Shown here: positions 1 through 8,159 of the stretch, piece by piece
Numbering within the stretch: the first letter of the stretch is position 1
How the letters are laid out: the number at the start of each line of letters is the position of its first letter
Assembly: GCA_944323145.1 (NCBI GenBank)
Contig: CALURJ010000013.1
Location: forward strand, 1-55,624
DNA: 55,624 nucleotides
Reading direction: 5' to 3'
Source: Candidatus Gastranaerophilales bacterium
GTDB taxonomy: Bacteria; Cyanobacteriota; Vampirovibrionia; Gastranaerophilales; Gastranaerophilaceae
Notes under the pieces: model-generated
The model's input: the letters and a program-made list of their open reading frames with translations, nothing else
Told to the model about the DNA's origin: nothing
Database searches by the model: none
Position numbers and translations under genes: made by a program

Positions 1-1352
1 CATATAATCAGGGGGCAGGTTTTGGCGGGGATACTACTGTTGCGGTTGTTACAGAAAATGGTAACATTAATGATTTAGCAACACTTCTCAATGAAAACGG
101 TACCGCATATAGTATTACACAGAGTGATTTACCAACACAAAATCGTACAAATGCAAAAGGCGACGGAGATACATCAAGAATCAAGCTTGTTTATCAAAAC
201 GAAGATGGCAGCTACATTCATAGTACTACAGGTACTGATAATGTTTCATTTACGCTAGGAGATTTGTTAACCGGTAACAAACAATATATGTTGGGTTATG
301 AAGGAATAAGAGGTGAACAAAGCCCTGTATATGGTGTTGCACTGATGCAAAGTTATTTGATGAATGGTACAGAAACTACAGAAAGCATCATTGATTGGAT
401 GTATAATGAATTTTCAGCAATACTTGATTTAGGCGACGGTTATACAGGCAAAGCTCTTGAATATGCTTATACACAGGTTCAAAATCTTATTATGCCAAAT
501 GCAGAAGAATCACGTTATTGGTTAACAAAAAATCATGGAAAAGATACAGATGAAGAAACAGACTATAGAGCGGCTCCGGACGGAAAAGATGTAAGTGATT
601 ATTTAGAGTCATGTGGTAATAAGGTTGCTGGCAAAGGCGACCATGATGAGTATTACCAGCCAGTCTTTGTAGAACAGTCAACAGATTATATAGGTTTTAC
701 TTATGTCGGTTCAGGAAAGGGCGGCGGTGATGATGGTAATGACCATACTACAGGAGGTATAAACCTTAATAACATAGCAAAAGCATTTATTACATACTTC
801 GCAGATTACATGAACGGTGTATCTAAAAAGGATACAAATGGAGATCAGGTATTTTCTGTAGGATTAGGATTAACTAACAACTCTGATGTTAATAATCTAG
901 CAACAGATAACATACTTTATCAGTATACATTTAAATCAGACACTGTAGCAAGTGACGATTTAGGTCAGGCAACATTTTATGATACATTATTCAACCAGCT
1001 CTGTGCTAACGGCTGGACAGAAAATAACAATATAGAAGATAAAGAATATTTGCAGCAAATGCTACAAAGCGGAATGTTGTATATCTCAAAAGTCAAAGAT
1101 GACGGATATTACTATCAGGCTAACTATGCAACAGATTCTTATATAAAAGAAATTGCAGATGAAACCTATATTGCTCAGGCAGAAGCAAAATACAATACAG
1201 AAAAAGAAAAACTTAACGCAAAAGAAGAAACTCTTGATTTAAAGATGAAAAATCTTGATACGGAAATATCTTCTCTTACAACAGAATACGATACTGTAAA
1301 AAATACAATATCCAAAAATATTGAGAAATCATTCAAACGTTATAATGCATAA
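1..1352 (+). CDS. Coiled-coil protein of unknown function, 5' partial
   Basis: The reading frame is open from base 3 of the window, so the gene begins upstream and only its C-terminal part (about 449 residues) is seen; the TTG at 264 is not a credible start. The visible part is rich in Asn, Asp, Thr, Gly and Tyr, like a secreted or surface protein. It ends in a coiled coil (about the last 60 residues, Lys/Glu/Leu-rich) closing with ISKNIEKSFKRYNA. The 8748-9899 protein has a similar coiled coil with the ending VIEKNTESTFKTFG, so the two are paralogues. No enzymatic motif is recognised. The gene is convergent with the acyltransferase gene, 11 bp away. Function unknown; a secreted structural or surface role is inference only. 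Confidence 0.75.
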   Translation, partial: YNQGAGFGGDTTVAVVTENGNINDLATLLNENGTAYSITQSDLPTQNRTNAKGDGDTSRIKLVYQNEDGSYIHSTTGTDNVSFTLGDLLTGNKQYMLGYEGIRGEQSPVYGVALMQSYLMNGTETTESIIDWMYNEFSAILDLGDGYTGKALEYAYTQVQNLIMPNAEESRYWLTKNHGKDTDEETDYRAAPDGKDVSDYLESCGNKVAGKGDHDEYYQPVFVEQSTDYIGFTYVGSGKGGGDDGNDHTTGGINLNNIAKAFITYFADYMNGVSKKDTNGDQVFSVGLGLTNNSDVNNLATDNILYQYTFKSDTVASDDLGQATFYDTLFNQLCANGWTENNNIEDKEYLQQMLQSGMLYISKVKDDGYYYQANYATDSYIKEIADETYIAQAEAKYNTEKEKLNAKEETLDLKMKNLDTEISSLTTEYDTVKNTISKNIEKSFKRYNA

Positions 1353-1363
1353 AAATACAAGTA

Positions 1364-2194
1364 TTAAACACCTGAAACAGGCGGCAAATCAATACTCTTT
1401 AATCGTTGTTCAATTCTTCTGTACCATTTCAGATGCTGCTTGAATAGTATATTGTATTTTGTAATATCTCCGTGAGAAATTTCGTAAGCTTGATTATTAC
1501 AAACTTCTTCCATTGCTCTTTCAAGCTTATGAGTTAAATCTTTTCGGTCTTTAGGCAGATTTTCTTTTGTTAACTCTATCCTTTTCCCAAATTCCACAAT
1601 AACCTCAGGTCTGTTATCTCTAAAAAACGTGTAATCAACTGCCAAAGGAATAAGATTAACTTTCCCGTATCTTTTAACTGCATTCTGTGCAATATATGCA
1701 AGTCCTGTCTGAAATTCAATAGGTCTGTAATGAGGCGGTCTTATAATTCCCTGAGGGAAAATACACAGAATATTCCTTAAATCACCAACAACATCAACAG
1801 AATATTGCAGAGCTTTCATTGCAGACTGAGGAGATTTTTTATTAACAGAATAAGCACCACCGCGTCTTAAAAGCGGAAACCTGTTCAATTCTTCCACCAT
1901 CAAACGAATTTCTTTATGGAAAATTCTATGGGTAATATTATAAAAAACAATTCCGTCCCACCAGTTGCTGTGTGGAGCAAAAAGAATCACAGGAACATTC
2001 GGATCGCCATCAAAATAATTTTCGGCTCCCTTATATCTGAATGCATAAAAACGATTTTGCAGCATGTTGAAGAAAAACATACTTGCAACCCATAGCCAAA
2101 ACTTACTTGTTTTAGCAGGTTTAAATTTTTCCTCCTTGTTCCTCAGCTTCGTTGGCGGGATGTCAGAATATAATTGTTCCTCTGTTACTACCAT
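1364..2194 (-). CDS. PlsC-family phospholipid acyltransferase
   Basis: A 276-residue member of the glycerophospholipid acyltransferase (PlsC/LPLAT) superfamily, which moves acyl chains onto lysophospholipids or glycerol-3-phosphate derivatives at the cytoplasmic membrane. The catalytic HX4D motif is visible as HSNWWD (about residue 75). The substrate-binding block FPQGIIRPP (about residue 147) corresponds to FPEGTRS in PlsC. An aromatic segment near residues 30-45 (FWLWVASMFFFN) may be a membrane anchor. No Shine-Dalgarno is visible before the ATG; a TACAAT lies 10 nt upstream. The exact acceptor cannot be told from sequence; 1-acylglycerol-3-phosphate is the usual guess. Confidence 0.82.
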   Translation of the reverse strand: MVVTEEQLYSDIPPTKLRNKEEKFKPAKTSKFWLWVASMFFFNMLQNRFYAFRYKGAENYFDGDPNVPVILFAPHSNWWDGIVFYNITHRIFHKEIRLMVEELNRFPLLRRGGAYSVNKKSPQSAMKALQYSVDVVGDLRNILCIFPQGIIRPPHYRPIEFQTGLAYIAQNAVKRYGKVNLIPLAVDYTFFRDNRPEVIVEFGKRIELTKENLPKDRKDLTHKLERAMEEVCNNQAYEISHGDITKYNILFKQHLKWYRRIEQRLKSIDLPPVSGV

Positions 2195-2261
2195 AATATA
2201 TTTAATTGTACTCTAGTTATTTAAAATACGCAAATAAGAATGCAATATTTTTTAAGAAAAT

Positions 2262-2951
2262 TTAACTTCTTAAATACACATTTTTTATTTTTGTCTGTAA
2301 ATTTCCAATAATTAATTCAAACTCTTCATTTGAATAAGTTGATGCCGACATAAGATTTTTATCCAGAGTTTTTGAAGGTACAAATTTTTGAAGATAATAT
2401 CTTCCAGCTCCTTTTATTAAATCTGCAATTTTGTCAAAATCTTCAAAAACCAGCTGTTCTTTGACAACAGTTGTTCTGAATTCATAATCTACACAACCGC
2501 TCATTATTATATTAATACTTTTTTTTATATTTTCCGAATTTAGATTTAAGTTTACTATTTCAGGATATTTATAAAGAGGAGCTTTAATATCCATAGCAAC
2601 ATAGTCCACAAAAGGCAGAGCTTCTTTTAAAACTTCCGGCAGCGTTCCGTTTGTATCAAGCTTTACAAGAAATCCCAAATCTTTTATCTGTTTGATAAAA
2701 TCAACTAACCCGCGCTGCATGCACGGTTCTCCGCCCGTTATTACAACCCCGTCAAGTTTACCCTTTCTGGAGTTCAGAAATTCAAAAAAGCCGGCAGTTG
2801 TCCATGCCGGCTCCTTTTTCATGACAATTAATTCGGGATTGTGGCAGTAGCCGCATCTGAAATTACACCCCTGTGTAAAAACAATTGCGCTTATTTTATC
2901 GGGATAGTCTAGCAGTGAAGTTTTTTGAACCCCGCCTATCTGCATTGACAT
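2262..2951 (-). CDS. nrdG: Anaerobic ribonucleotide reductase activating protein
   Basis: A radical SAM activase that installs the glycyl radical on NrdD. The Cx3Cx2C cluster is CNFRCGYC (about residues 30-37), followed by the SAM-binding TGGEP (about residues 72-76). At 229 residues it is longer than E. coli NrdG and resembles the NrdG2 type of many anaerobes. It overlaps the end of nrdD by 16 nt, so the two are translationally coupled and share the cobalamin riboswitch upstream of nrdD. Identity is supported by both motifs and by the neighbour. Confidence 0.93.
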   Translation of the reverse strand: MSMQIGGVQKTSLLDYPDKISAIVFTQGCNFRCGYCHNPELIVMKKEPAWTTAGFFEFLNSRKGKLDGVVITGGEPCMQRGLVDFIKQIKDLGFLVKLDTNGTLPEVLKEALPFVDYVAMDIKAPLYKYPEIVNLNLNSENIKKSINIIMSGCVDYEFRTTVVKEQLVFEDFDKIADLIKGAGRYYLQKFVPSKTLDKNLMSASTYSNEEFELIIGNLQTKIKNVYLRS

Positions 2952-4786
2952 TCCTCGATTTTAAATTCTTTTCTGTCTGAAAATTCTTTCTTTTTGCCTT
3001 TATTCCACTGTTGAACAGGTCTTATATAACCGACGACACGGGAGTAAACTTCACATTGCTCTCCGCATTCAGGACATGTAAAATGTTCGCCCGCAACATA
3101 ACCATGGTTCGGGCAGGTGCTGAATGTCGGCGAAAATGTAAAGTATGGCAAATGATAATTATTACAAATCTTTTTAACAAGATTTTTCATAGTTTCCGGA
3201 CTTTGAATTCTTTCTCCGGCATAAATATGAACAACTGTTCCGCCTGTATATTTAGTCTGTAAATCATCTTGATGGTCAAGAACTTCAAAAATATCATCTG
3301 TGTAATTTACAGGCAATTGTGTTGAATTTGTGTAATAAGGGTATTTTTCTTTATCAAGTTTTGCTAGCCTGTAAGATGTTCCTTCAGCCGGAGTTGCTTC
3401 AAGATTATAATTGTTCCCTGTTTCCTTTTGAAACTCAACAATTTTTGCCCTCATAAAATCCATAACTTCAAGCGCAAACTGTTTTCCTCTAAAAGTTCCA
3501 ATATCACAGTTGAGAAGATTTAAACAAGCTTCATTCATACCTATCAAACCTATAGTTGAAAAATGGTTTTTCCAGTAAACACCGAAGCGTGCTTTAATAT
3601 CTCGCAGATAAAATTTTGTATAAGGATATAAATCTTTATCAGTTAAATCCTCAAGTAATTTACGCTTAATCTCAAGACTTTCTTTTGCAATTTCCATTTT
3701 TTGTGCAAGTTTTTCAAGGAATTCACCTTTAGTCTTTGAAATTTCGGCAATTTTGGGAAGGTTAATTGTTACAACCCCGACCGAGCCTGTAAGCGGATTA
3801 GACCCGAAAAGTCCGCCCCCTCTGTATTCAAGTTCCCTATTGTCTATTCTTAAACGACAGCACATAGAACGGGCATCCTCCGGCGACATATCCGAATTAA
3901 TAAAGTTTGAAAAATACGGAATACCATATTTAGCAGCCATTTCCCAGAGGCCTTTGATATTTTCGTTATCCCAGTCAAAGTCTTTTGTAATATTATAGGT
4001 TGGAATAGGGAATGTGAAAACGCGTCCTGAATTGTCCCCTTCCATCATAACTTCAAAGAATGCCTTATTAAGCATATCCATTTCTTTTTGGAATTCCTTG
4101 TAAGTGCGTTCTTGGAGTTCTCCCCCTATTATAACAGGCTGTTCAGCATAATAAGAAGGGACTGTCAAATCCATTGTAATATTGGTAAAAGGAGTCTGAA
4201 ATCCGACACGGGTCGGAACATTCATATTAAAAATAAATTCCTGCAGCGCCTGTTTAACCTGCTTATAGTCCAAATTATCATAACTTATAAAAGGAGCAAG
4301 AAGCGTATCAAAATTTGAAAAAGCCTGAGCTCCCGCAGCTTCTCCCTGCATTGTATACATAAAATTAACAATCTGCCCCAGAGCAGTTCTAAAGTGTTTT
4401 GCAGGCGCACTCTCAATCTTTCCTCTTACACCGGTAAAACCTTCAGTTAACAAATCTTTTAAATCCCATCCTACACAATAAACAGATATAATATTTAAAT
4501 CATGAATATGAATATCACCATTAAGATGTGCATTTTTTATCTCTACAGGATAAATCTTGTTCAGCCAGTATTGCTTGCTGATTTCAGATGAAATATAGTT
4601 ATTTAAACCCTGAATAGAATATGCCATATTGGAATTTTCATTAACCTTCCAATCAAGCTGTCTTAAATAACTGTCGACAAGATTAATGTTCGAATCCTTA
4701 TCGGATACAAAAGCATTAGACATAAACGCTTTTTTAGCGGAACCTAAATTGACAACTTTGTTGTCATTAAAAATTGCATTTTTCAT
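2936..4786 (-). CDS. nrdD: Anaerobic (class III) ribonucleoside-triphosphate reductase
   Basis: Makes dNTPs from NTPs with a glycyl radical. The ATG at 4786 was chosen over the longer frame at 4852 because GGGAG precedes it by about 10 nt and the extra 22 residues run into the riboswitch. The 616-residue product has the glycyl-radical segment RVVGYIRP (Gly about residue 586). Just before it is a zinc site made of two cysteine pairs, CPNHG and CPECG. The catalytic core motif MCCRLRIDNRE is present. The protein begins almost directly with the catalytic domain; the N-terminal ATP-cone that gives dATP feedback in E. coli NrdD (712 residues) appears to be missing. It overlaps nrdG and lies behind a cobalamin riboswitch, so expression should fall when B12 is plentiful. 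Confidence 0.95.
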   Translation of the reverse strand: MKNAIFNDNKVVNLGSAKKAFMSNAFVSDKDSNINLVDSYLRQLDWKVNENSNMAYSIQGLNNYISSEISKQYWLNKIYPVEIKNAHLNGDIHIHDLNIISVYCVGWDLKDLLTEGFTGVRGKIESAPAKHFRTALGQIVNFMYTMQGEAAGAQAFSNFDTLLAPFISYDNLDYKQVKQALQEFIFNMNVPTRVGFQTPFTNITMDLTVPSYYAEQPVIIGGELQERTYKEFQKEMDMLNKAFFEVMMEGDNSGRVFTFPIPTYNITKDFDWDNENIKGLWEMAAKYGIPYFSNFINSDMSPEDARSMCCRLRIDNRELEYRGGGLFGSNPLTGSVGVVTINLPKIAEISKTKGEFLEKLAQKMEIAKESLEIKRKLLEDLTDKDLYPYTKFYLRDIKARFGVYWKNHFSTIGLIGMNEACLNLLNCDIGTFRGKQFALEVMDFMRAKIVEFQKETGNNYNLEATPAEGTSYRLAKLDKEKYPYYTNSTQLPVNYTDDIFEVLDHQDDLQTKYTGGTVVHIYAGERIQSPETMKNLVKKICNNYHLPYFTFSPTFSTCPNHGYVAGEHFTCPECGEQCEVYSRVVGYIRPVQQWNKGKKKEFSDRKEFKIEECQCR

Positions 4787-4810
4787 AATAAAAAATCTCC
4801 CAGATTTCCG

Positions 4811-4944
4811 TGGTAACATCAACTTCTGCAAGCATTCCGACTTTCTCACCAAATTTGGGAGGTCATGTACAATTTTTAAATTGTACAGAGGACACGGCTG
4901 CGGTCCAGTGTGGGAATTACACCCATGCTTTCCTTACAGGAGTA
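4811..4944 (-). promoter_or_regulatory. Cobalamin riboswitch upstream of nrdDG
   Basis: Read on the minus strand, the region holds the conserved cobalamin core. GGAA is followed by the hairpin TGGGTGTAATTCCCA and then CCGCAGCCGTG (plus-strand 4893-4934). The 3' B12-box-like sequence AGTCGGAATGCTTGC lies at plus-strand 4826-4842. A peripheral hairpin with 10-bp arms (TGTACAATTT, plus-strand about 4866-4887) lies between them. The leader ends close to the nrdD Shine-Dalgarno, where AAATCT-GGG-AGATTT can form a small stem that would hide it. Family membership follows from the core match to the known riboswitch consensus. Ligand-dependent repression of a B12-independent reductase is the known logic for such sites. 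The outer limits are estimates. Confidence 0.85.
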
Positions 4945-4950
4945 ACTATA

Positions 4951-4979
4951 ATTTTATAGCTTTGCTTAAAATTTGTCAA
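4951..4979 (-). promoter_or_regulatory. Sigma-70 promoter of the nrdDG riboswitch leader
   Basis: On the minus strand TTGACA (plus-strand 4974-4979) is followed after 17 nt by TAAAAT (4951-4956). A start near 4944 begins just before the conserved riboswitch core. This gives nrdDG its own promoter, separate from the upstream GNAT-like gene. Confidence 0.75.
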
Positions 4980-4998
4980 CAAATCATAAGATTTATTT

Positions 4999-5724
4999 TT
5001 ATATTTTATAATCAATACCATGTTTGGAAAAAAGAGCATTAAAGAAGTCTTTATTTCCCTTGATTGTCTCCTCTGTTAAAGTCATATCCATTGTCCATCC
5101 AAATTGGTGCTGCTTTATATTTTTCTCCGATAATGCGCGTGTTATATATTCTTTAATAAGCTCATTTGCAGGTCTGCACATACTTCTTTGTTTTTCGCCG
5201 GATAAAATATTTTTTATTTGTTCGGTAAAAATTTTTGCCCGCTGTGATAAATCTTTAAAATCAGGAGACTTATCATCTGCGATTGTTTTTAAAAGTTTAT
5301 CTCTGTCATGAAATGCCGTTACTGAAGGCTGAAATTTATACTTTGCGTGAAAATAAACTGCAGTGCTTTTGGATTTTATAGAAAAATTTTTAACTTTATT
5401 TTCAAGCATTTGAATTATACTTGCAAGTCTTAAAATTTCACCTAAATAATAATTTCTTTGTCTGTATTCCTCATTAACATTTATATATAAACCCGTCATA
5501 CTTTCTGTACCCTCAAAGTGAGAGTAATGTTCAAAACCTAATAAATGTCCGAGTTTATTTTTCAATTCTATAATAAACCTGAAGTTATTGTCATGAGTAA
5601 ATTTTTTTGTATTAATAAACAGGTTACCTGCTTTGTTCTCAAGAACTTCAAACGAACACAATTTTCTTGTATCATCAGGTCTATACAGTCTTATAACAGG
5701 CTTTACCAAATTAATTTTGTTCAT
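4999..5724 (-). CDS. GNAT-like acetyltransferase-related protein
   Basis: The ATG at 5724 is chosen because AAGG lies 5 nt upstream; the longer frame to 5769 has no ribosome site. The 241-residue product resembles the GNAT fold. A strand GLYINVNEEYRQRNYY and helix LGEILRLAS suggest motif A, and STAVYFHAKYKFQP resembles the motif B Ax2FYx2xGF segment (about residues 125-140). The C-terminal 100 residues are helical and unrecognised. Substrate unknown. It lies upstream of nrdD on the same strand, but a strong promoter lies between them, so a functional link is not implied. Confidence refers to a real gene; the fold is tentative. Confidence 0.65.
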   Translation of the reverse strand: MNKINLVKPVIRLYRPDDTRKLCSFEVLENKAGNLFINTKKFTHDNNFRFIIELKNKLGHLLGFEHYSHFEGTESMTGLYINVNEEYRQRNYYLGEILRLASIIQMLENKVKNFSIKSKSTAVYFHAKYKFQPSVTAFHDRDKLLKTIADDKSPDFKDLSQRAKIFTEQIKNILSGEKQRSMCRPANELIKEYITRALSEKNIKQHQFGWTMDMTLTEETIKGNKDFFNALFSKHGIDYKI

Positions 5725-5799
5725 AAATGCCTTAAAAACATAAAAATATAAATTTTTGTTATATATCATAAAATTTATTTAATATTTAAACATAATAAA

Positions 5800-5828
5800 T
5801 TGACTTACAAACTTGCTTATTTTAATCT
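5800..5828 (+). promoter_or_regulatory. Possible promoter of the riboswitch-controlled operon
   Basis: TTGACT (5800-5805), a 17-nt spacer and TAATCT (5823-5828). The -10 is poor (3 of 6 to consensus), but position fits: a start near 5835 begins exactly at the riboswitch core. A 14-bp palindrome CTCTTAATTAAGAG (5827-5840) overlaps the start region. Confidence 0.45.
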
Positions 5829-5835
5829 CTTAATT

Positions 5836-5987
5836 AAGAGGAAATGGAGTGAATATCTCCAGCTGCTGCCGCAGCCGTAAAAGCCGGAACACTCAAAGAA
5901 TACACAAAATAACCTGCGTGCAGTCCGGGTATGTGTAAAATATATTTCTTTGAGTCCTCTATTTTTCTAAAATTAGAGGATTTTTTC
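5836..5987 (+). promoter_or_regulatory. Cobalamin riboswitch with Shine-Dalgarno-masking hairpin
   Basis: The leader carries the cobalamin core: GAGGAA, the stem-loop TGGAGTGAATATCTCCA, then GCCGCAGCCGTAA (5838-5880). A 3' box AGTCCGGGTATG follows at 5922-5933. A perfect 10-bp helix can form between ACTCAAAGAA (5891-5900) and TTCTTTGAGT (5946-5955), enclosing the box. Immediately after comes the hairpin TCCTCTA / TAGAGGA (5955-5961 with 5974-5980) followed by six T. The GAGGA of its 3' arm is the Shine-Dalgarno of the next gene, 7 nt before the ATG. The hairpin could therefore act as terminator, as translation block, or both. The core is compact, with little room for the usual 5' stem. Regulation by B12 is inferred from the family. 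Confidence 0.82.
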
Positions 5988-6686
5988 ATGTCAGTTACAT
6001 CTCTACAAACAAATAGTACACGAGCCGGTACATGTCCCCACGGACTGCCGTTAGGAGCATGTCCTATATGTAACGGGATGTCAGGCGGGGGCGGAATAAA
6101 AAAAGCCGACTTTTCCGCAAAACCGGGCGAAATGAGTTGGAATGAATGCGCTGCAATAGGAGCTTTTTTAAAAGCACAACAGCAGGCAAAACTTCAAAGA
6201 GAACAAGATGCACAAAATTTCGCATTAAGAGTGCAGGCTTTTCAAAACGCACTTATGAATTCAAGCCAAAAATTAGCCAATATTGCACAGTTTTTTTCAA
6301 ATAACACTCCCGCAATAATTGCAAAACCTCTAAATTTTGTATTAAATACAGTCCTCGGAGGGCTTGCAAGAACAATTGCAAATCTTCCGGCAGCTATCTC
6401 CAATACTATACAAACAATTCAGCAAAAACTTGCTGACATATCCGACAAACTGACAGCAATGATGGGTGAATTGAAAGCCTCAATAGAAAAGAAAATATCA
6501 GATGCTTTCAAAGATTTAAAAAAGAAAGTCAAATCATTGTTCTCAATATTTCAGCCTCTTGACGCAGATAATGACGACAAACAAATTGATGAAACCCAAA
6601 AAGCTTTTGAATTAAGAACATTCATACATGAACTTTATAAAAAGCTGACTCAAAACGAAAAGGATTTAGAAGAAAATGACGATTAG
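5988..6686 (+). CDS. Unknown protein with CPHG-CPIC motif, B12-riboswitch operon
   Basis: The ATG at 5988 has GAGGA 7 nt upstream; the longer frame from 5931 would start inside the riboswitch. The 232-residue protein opens with a low-complexity segment holding CPHGLPLGACPIC (about residues 15-27), a Cx7-8Cx2C arrangement that could bind metal, then GMSGGGG. Next is a helical Ala/Gln-rich region, and about residues 105-140 form a hydrophobic stretch (PLNFVLNTVLGGLARTIANL). The rest is a Lys-rich coiled coil. No catalytic family is recognised. It is the first gene of a three-gene operon (11-nt overlap with the next) whose only functional clue is the cobalamin riboswitch. Confidence 0.8.
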   Translation: MSVTSLQTNSTRAGTCPHGLPLGACPICNGMSGGGGIKKADFSAKPGEMSWNECAAIGAFLKAQQQAKLQREQDAQNFALRVQAFQNALMNSSQKLANIAQFFSNNTPAIIAKPLNFVLNTVLGGLARTIANLPAAISNTIQTIQQKLADISDKLTAMMGELKASIEKKISDAFKDLKKKVKSLFSIFQPLDADNDDKQIDETQKAFELRTFIHELYKKLTQNEKDLEENDD

Positions 6687-8151
6687 CCCGCTCAAAGACA
6701 GTGAAACTGTCAGACAACAGAGGAATTTAACCAATTCCCAAAAACGCGCAAACTCTGAAACAAAAGAGGGCGTCCTTGTTAATAATTTTATAAAAGACGA
6801 TACAGGAACAAACCTTGACAACACCTGCGACACTCTCGTTATATCCGAAAGCGTAAAAATGCCCTCAAGGCTTTATGAAAAAAATCCGGATAAATCAAGT
6901 ATATTACCTATAAGCGCAGTAACAATCGGAGTTATGGGCGCAATTGCTCTTATGTCCGCGTTTGTAAGACGCAATACAAAAATTAATTTAAAAATTTCAA
7001 ATGAAAAAAGGCTTCCAGCAACTACAAGAAATGTCGCACTTAATGAAGAAACGCATCAGGCGCTGTATCAAATGATTCAAAGTCCGACCAGAAAAACAAT
7101 TCATGCCGGAATCGGAGTGCTAACTCTTACTGCTATGGCGTTTATGGGTAAAACTTTCTTTGACGGATTTAAAGAAGTTTGGGTTAAAAAGCGTGAGGCT
7201 GATATACAAAAAAATATGCAGGAACAATTGATAAACATAGAAACCCAGTCTTTTGCGGGGAAAATTCAGATAACAAGAAGCATGCTCTCTGAAAAAGCAC
7301 GCGAATTTAGCAAATATCTTTCTGACGACAAAGACAAAATCCTTCCGAACTTTGGGAAACACCTGCAATTTACGGGAAAAACAAAAAATAAAGAAGACTC
7401 CAAAAAAAATAATATGAATTATTTTTTGCTTGGAGCAGCAACTGTTGCAGGAATTGTCGGACTCGGTTATTTATCATTAAGAAATTTAAGCAAAAGCAAA
7501 AACTACCTTGAAAAAGCAGTAAAAGAAACTGAAAATAAAATTACGGATATTGTAAAAAATTCATCAACTAAAACAAAAGATAACGATAAAAAATTACTTG
7601 AAGCATATTTACAATCAATAGATGCAAAAGAGGGAACAATAAAAAAATATCTGGAAAATCTAAATTGGGATAAAGGCGAACTCAATGAATTTATACAAAA
7701 ACTGGTAAAAAAATCAAAAACCTCAACAACAAAAGTAAATGAAACAATAGGCGGCGACGGAACCCCAAAACCCACATTCTATTCTCACGTAGACGATTAC
7801 AGAGCCTTTTTCTATAACTGGCTTCTGGATACTGATAATAAGCAGTTTAAGCAATTATTCTTCGGAATAACAGGACTTACCGCCCTGAGTTACGGAGGGA
7901 AGCTTGCAGGAGAAGCTATAAAAGAAGTTCAGGTAAAAAAATTAAATGCACAAACAGAAGTTGAGCTCCAAAACAGGCTTGTATCAACAGAGTTAAGAAA
8001 TTTTAAGTCAAAAAAGGACGCAGCTATTCAGCCTCTGGTTGATGAGTTTTATAAACAGGTCGATAACGGAAAGCCAAAAGAAGAATTGAAAGTCATGGCT
8101 GAAAATATATTGTTAGAAATCAAAAACGGTCCGCCGTTTGTTTATTCATAG
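6676..8151 (+). CDS. Multi-pass membrane protein of unknown function
   Basis: 491 residues, overlapping the upstream gene by 11 nt. About four hydrophobic segments are visible: near residues 76-96 (ILPISAVTIGVMGAIALM), 142-160 (AGIGVLTLTAMAFMGKTF), 247-267 (YFLLGAATVAGIVGLGYL) and 393-412 (FFGITGLTALSYGG). Long polar, Lys-rich, helix-forming regions lie between them. Two of the segments are each followed by similar tails (FKEVWVKKREADIQ and IKEVQVKKLNAQTEVELQ), so the second and fourth membrane units look like an internal duplication. No transporter or enzyme motif is recognised. Its place in the riboswitch operon suggests B12-regulated expression; function unknown. Confidence 0.82.
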   Translation: MTISPLKDSETVRQQRNLTNSQKRANSETKEGVLVNNFIKDDTGTNLDNTCDTLVISESVKMPSRLYEKNPDKSSILPISAVTIGVMGAIALMSAFVRRNTKINLKISNEKRLPATTRNVALNEETHQALYQMIQSPTRKTIHAGIGVLTLTAMAFMGKTFFDGFKEVWVKKREADIQKNMQEQLINIETQSFAGKIQITRSMLSEKAREFSKYLSDDKDKILPNFGKHLQFTGKTKNKEDSKKNNMNYFLLGAATVAGIVGLGYLSLRNLSKSKNYLEKAVKETENKITDIVKNSSTKTKDNDKKLLEAYLQSIDAKEGTIKKYLENLNWDKGELNEFIQKLVKKSKTSTTKVNETIGGDGTPKPTFYSHVDDYRAFFYNWLLDTDNKQFKQLFFGITGLTALSYGGKLAGEAIKEVQVKKLNAQTEVELQNRLVSTELRNFKSKKDAAIQPLVDEFYKQVDNGKPKEELKVMAENILLEIKNGPPFVYS

Positions 8152-8159
8152 AGGTTAAG

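Noticed and set aside
264-1352. TTG at 264 as the start of the first gene
   Set aside because: The frame is open to the window edge, and the protein is clearly continuous with upstream residues.
4787-4852. N-terminal extension of NrdD
   Set aside because: It overlaps the riboswitch box, has no ribosome site, and the ATG at 4786 has GGGAG.
5931-5987. Upstream start of the first riboswitch-operon gene
   Set aside because: It lies within the B12 box and the hairpin; the ATG at 5988 has GAGGA at the right distance.
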